A DNA stretch of 64,000 nucleotides, from NCBI GenBank assembly GCA_026874595.1, contig CM049309.1:93518723-93582722 (forward strand). The letters run 5' to 3'. The notes under the pieces are model-generated. The model was not told the DNA's origin. It did no database searches and was given only the letters and a program-made list of their open reading frames with translations. The stretch comes from Sipunculus nudus (Eukaryota > Annelida > Sipuncula > Golfingiida > Sipunculidae). Numbering within the stretch: the first letter of the stretch is position 1; the number at the start of each line of letters is the position of its first letter. Below are positions 56,801-59,800 of the stretch, piece by piece. Position numbers and translations under genes: made by a program.

Positions 56801-59800
56801 GTTTTTAGCTCAGCTGACTGAAAGTCAACTGAGCTATAGCGATCACTTCATCCGTCTTCCGTCCTGCTGTCTGTCCGGCCGTCCGGTCGTCCGTCCATAA
56901 ACAGGGCACAAATCGTAACGACTGGTCCTGGGATCTTCTAAGTTTAAATCAAGGGAGGTCCATGAAAAGTCTCTGTGGAAACCTGAAATTAGGTCTCTGT
57001 CACCCATATTCTTTGAGCTATGGGTCTCATAAGTGCCCCCGGGAAAAATAAAAAAAATTATACAAAGGCTCAATTATCTGAATAACTACTGCATTGATCA
57101 CCATGAGTTTTTGCTTGAATATTCATCATGGAGTGTTCAATCAGTTCCTGTAACCTGGTGGTCCCACCTGTATTTTTTTCAAATTTTTACGAATTTTTTT
57201 CTCTATTTTTGAGAACTTAAAAAAGGCTGTCATCTGTTAACAGGTCACAAATCTAACCTCTGGACCTGAAATCTTCTAACTTTACATCAAGGGAGGTCCG
57301 AAAAAAGTCTCAGTGGAAACCTGAAATTAAGTCTCTGTTACCCATATTCTTTGAGCTGTGGGTCTCTTTAAGTACCCCCAGAATAATAACAAATTTGATA
57401 CAAAAGCTCAATTATCTGAATAACTACTGCATTGATTACCATGATTCTTTGCATGAATATTGATCATGGAGTGTTCCATCAGTTCCTGTACCCTGGTTGC
57501 GCAACCTATATTTTTTCAAATTTTTCAAATTTTTTTTTATCTATTTTTGAGACCTTAAAATTTAGACTCATCTTGTAACAGGACACATACTTCACATCAA
57601 GGGAGGTCCATGAAAAATCTTGGAAATCTGAAATTAGGTCTCTGTAACTCTTATCCTCCTAGTTGTTCCACTCATAATTCCCCCACCCCCATTTACAGTA
57701 TATGAACAACTAATGCATTGATAGCCATGATTCTTTGGATATATATTGATCATGGAGTGTTCATCAGTTCCTTTAGACTGGTGGCACTTCCTGTATTTTT
57801 TCAAATTTTTACACATTTTTTTATTCTATTTATGAGACCTTCAAATGAAGTGGTCATCTGTCCAAAAGCCAACTGAAACCCATTTCTAAGGACTTTTCAC
57901 AAAATTCATGATTTTTTTGCACTCTGTCAGTCAACATTCAGCTGAGCGTCGTGGCCCATAGGCCACTAGTCAAGTGAAACAATGGTTTTTTAATGGAAAA
58001 TTGATGTTTTTTCCTTAATATCTTGAAGGAATGAAGTCCTAGTGACCCAATTTTCGGTATGGAAGGAGATTTTGGGGATATCTAAATGTATGCAAAATTT
58101 TGGATTTGTAGGTCCAACGGTTTCAGAACGTGCCCTGTTAACGGATGGACAAAGGACAAAGGACCATGACTATAGCTCAGCTGAGCTAAAAATTGTATTC
58201 ATTTCAGTGGCGTAGACAGTGGCGTAGGGGGGATGGTCATCTCTCTCTCTCTCTCTCTTTATATATATATATATATATATATAAATGTATATATAAATAT
58301 ATATATATATGCGTGTTTGTATGTATATATATATATACATAAGTTTGTGAGTGTTAGTATGCACAGGAAGTGTATTGTTTAATAAATAGTGATAAAAAAT
58401 AAAAAGTTTACATTGTAGAATGATTACCTTGTGCTTTTTTATAACTCTCAGTCTATCACTCTACTTTCAACTAACTAAACAAATTGTCCTGCACATTATT
58501 TCATGACAGTAATATTTTATTTTGTCTCTGATTAAATTATAACCATGAGAATCGATGATCATAAGATCAGGTATGTAGATGTCATCTTGATCATGACAGT
58601 GTACACTGCTACATGATTTAAAATAGAACTAGTATCAAGTATTTAAGTCTAGGAGAAGTGATATTTTTAATGAACAGATAAATGAATCCATAACTGAATG
58701 AATAAACCAAAAATGATAGATCACTTGAAAAAAAAAATCTTAATTTCAAAAACGATAATGAATAAATAAAAGGGGTAAAATTAAAATTATCAAAATTATA
58801 TTCCTTATCAACCTGCAGCTATGCAGAAAATGAAATGCTAGGCAAACTCTGTTTACAAAGCTTGATTAAAAGGGTTTTCATCAAGCACGGTAAATAATAA
58901 ATAAAACTCAAAGGGTTGTTGGAAGTAAACTGTATAGATATATTTTTATCATCATTTGAGTCATTTCTTATTATGCCATGTGATGATGATCATATGACGG
59001 AATCAGGTAAAATGCAGGAGAGAAACATACTTCTCTTATTCTCTTAAACGGTGCAGTAGTATGAACGCTTTAAGTGGTAGATGTCCCAGAAGTTTCTTGC
59101 CATCTGGTCAAAGAAATGTCCTAATGTTTGGCGCCTCCTCTCGCTTCTGTTCGCAAAGTTGATATGCAGTTAGTCAAAGATACAATATGTATAAAACATG
59201 AGGCTGAAGTTTCAAGATTGCTTAAAATTTCCATGTTAAAGGTAAACTTTCAAAAGGATGCTTTACTTCTTATGCTGATACTCTGCCTTTAGATTCAGTA
59301 GTTTATTACTTGCCTAAAAGAAGTAGAAACTTGCAGGAGAGACTTTATAACTCATCATTAGCCACAATGGCCAGGCTTTACAAAGAAAACACTATATAAG
59401 TGTATTTTTATTGTCAAGTTCATGCAGCAGTTTCATCTACTTTTTTAAAGCCAGGACACATATTTTTTCAGCAATTTCCATAAATGTAAATGTCTGCCCT
59501 TTACAGCCACAGTATATGATATAAAATAAAAATCATTCTGAGCCAAATATTTGATAAAATCTAATTTCATTCATTTTAATGTGATCAACGGTTACTATAT
59601 GACAAGGAAAACAATGAGTTTGAGGATACTAAGTTTTCTTCTTTGAAAAAGGGTATTAAACTTGTAGGATTGGTTTTCTTTTTTTTTTTGTCATTTGATG
59701 TGAAATCCACAAATACCTCCTGAATGACCATCTCTGATTTTCCTTATACTTCATGTTGATTCTTTCAATTTTCCTAATAGCAAATATGCAAAATTTTAAG

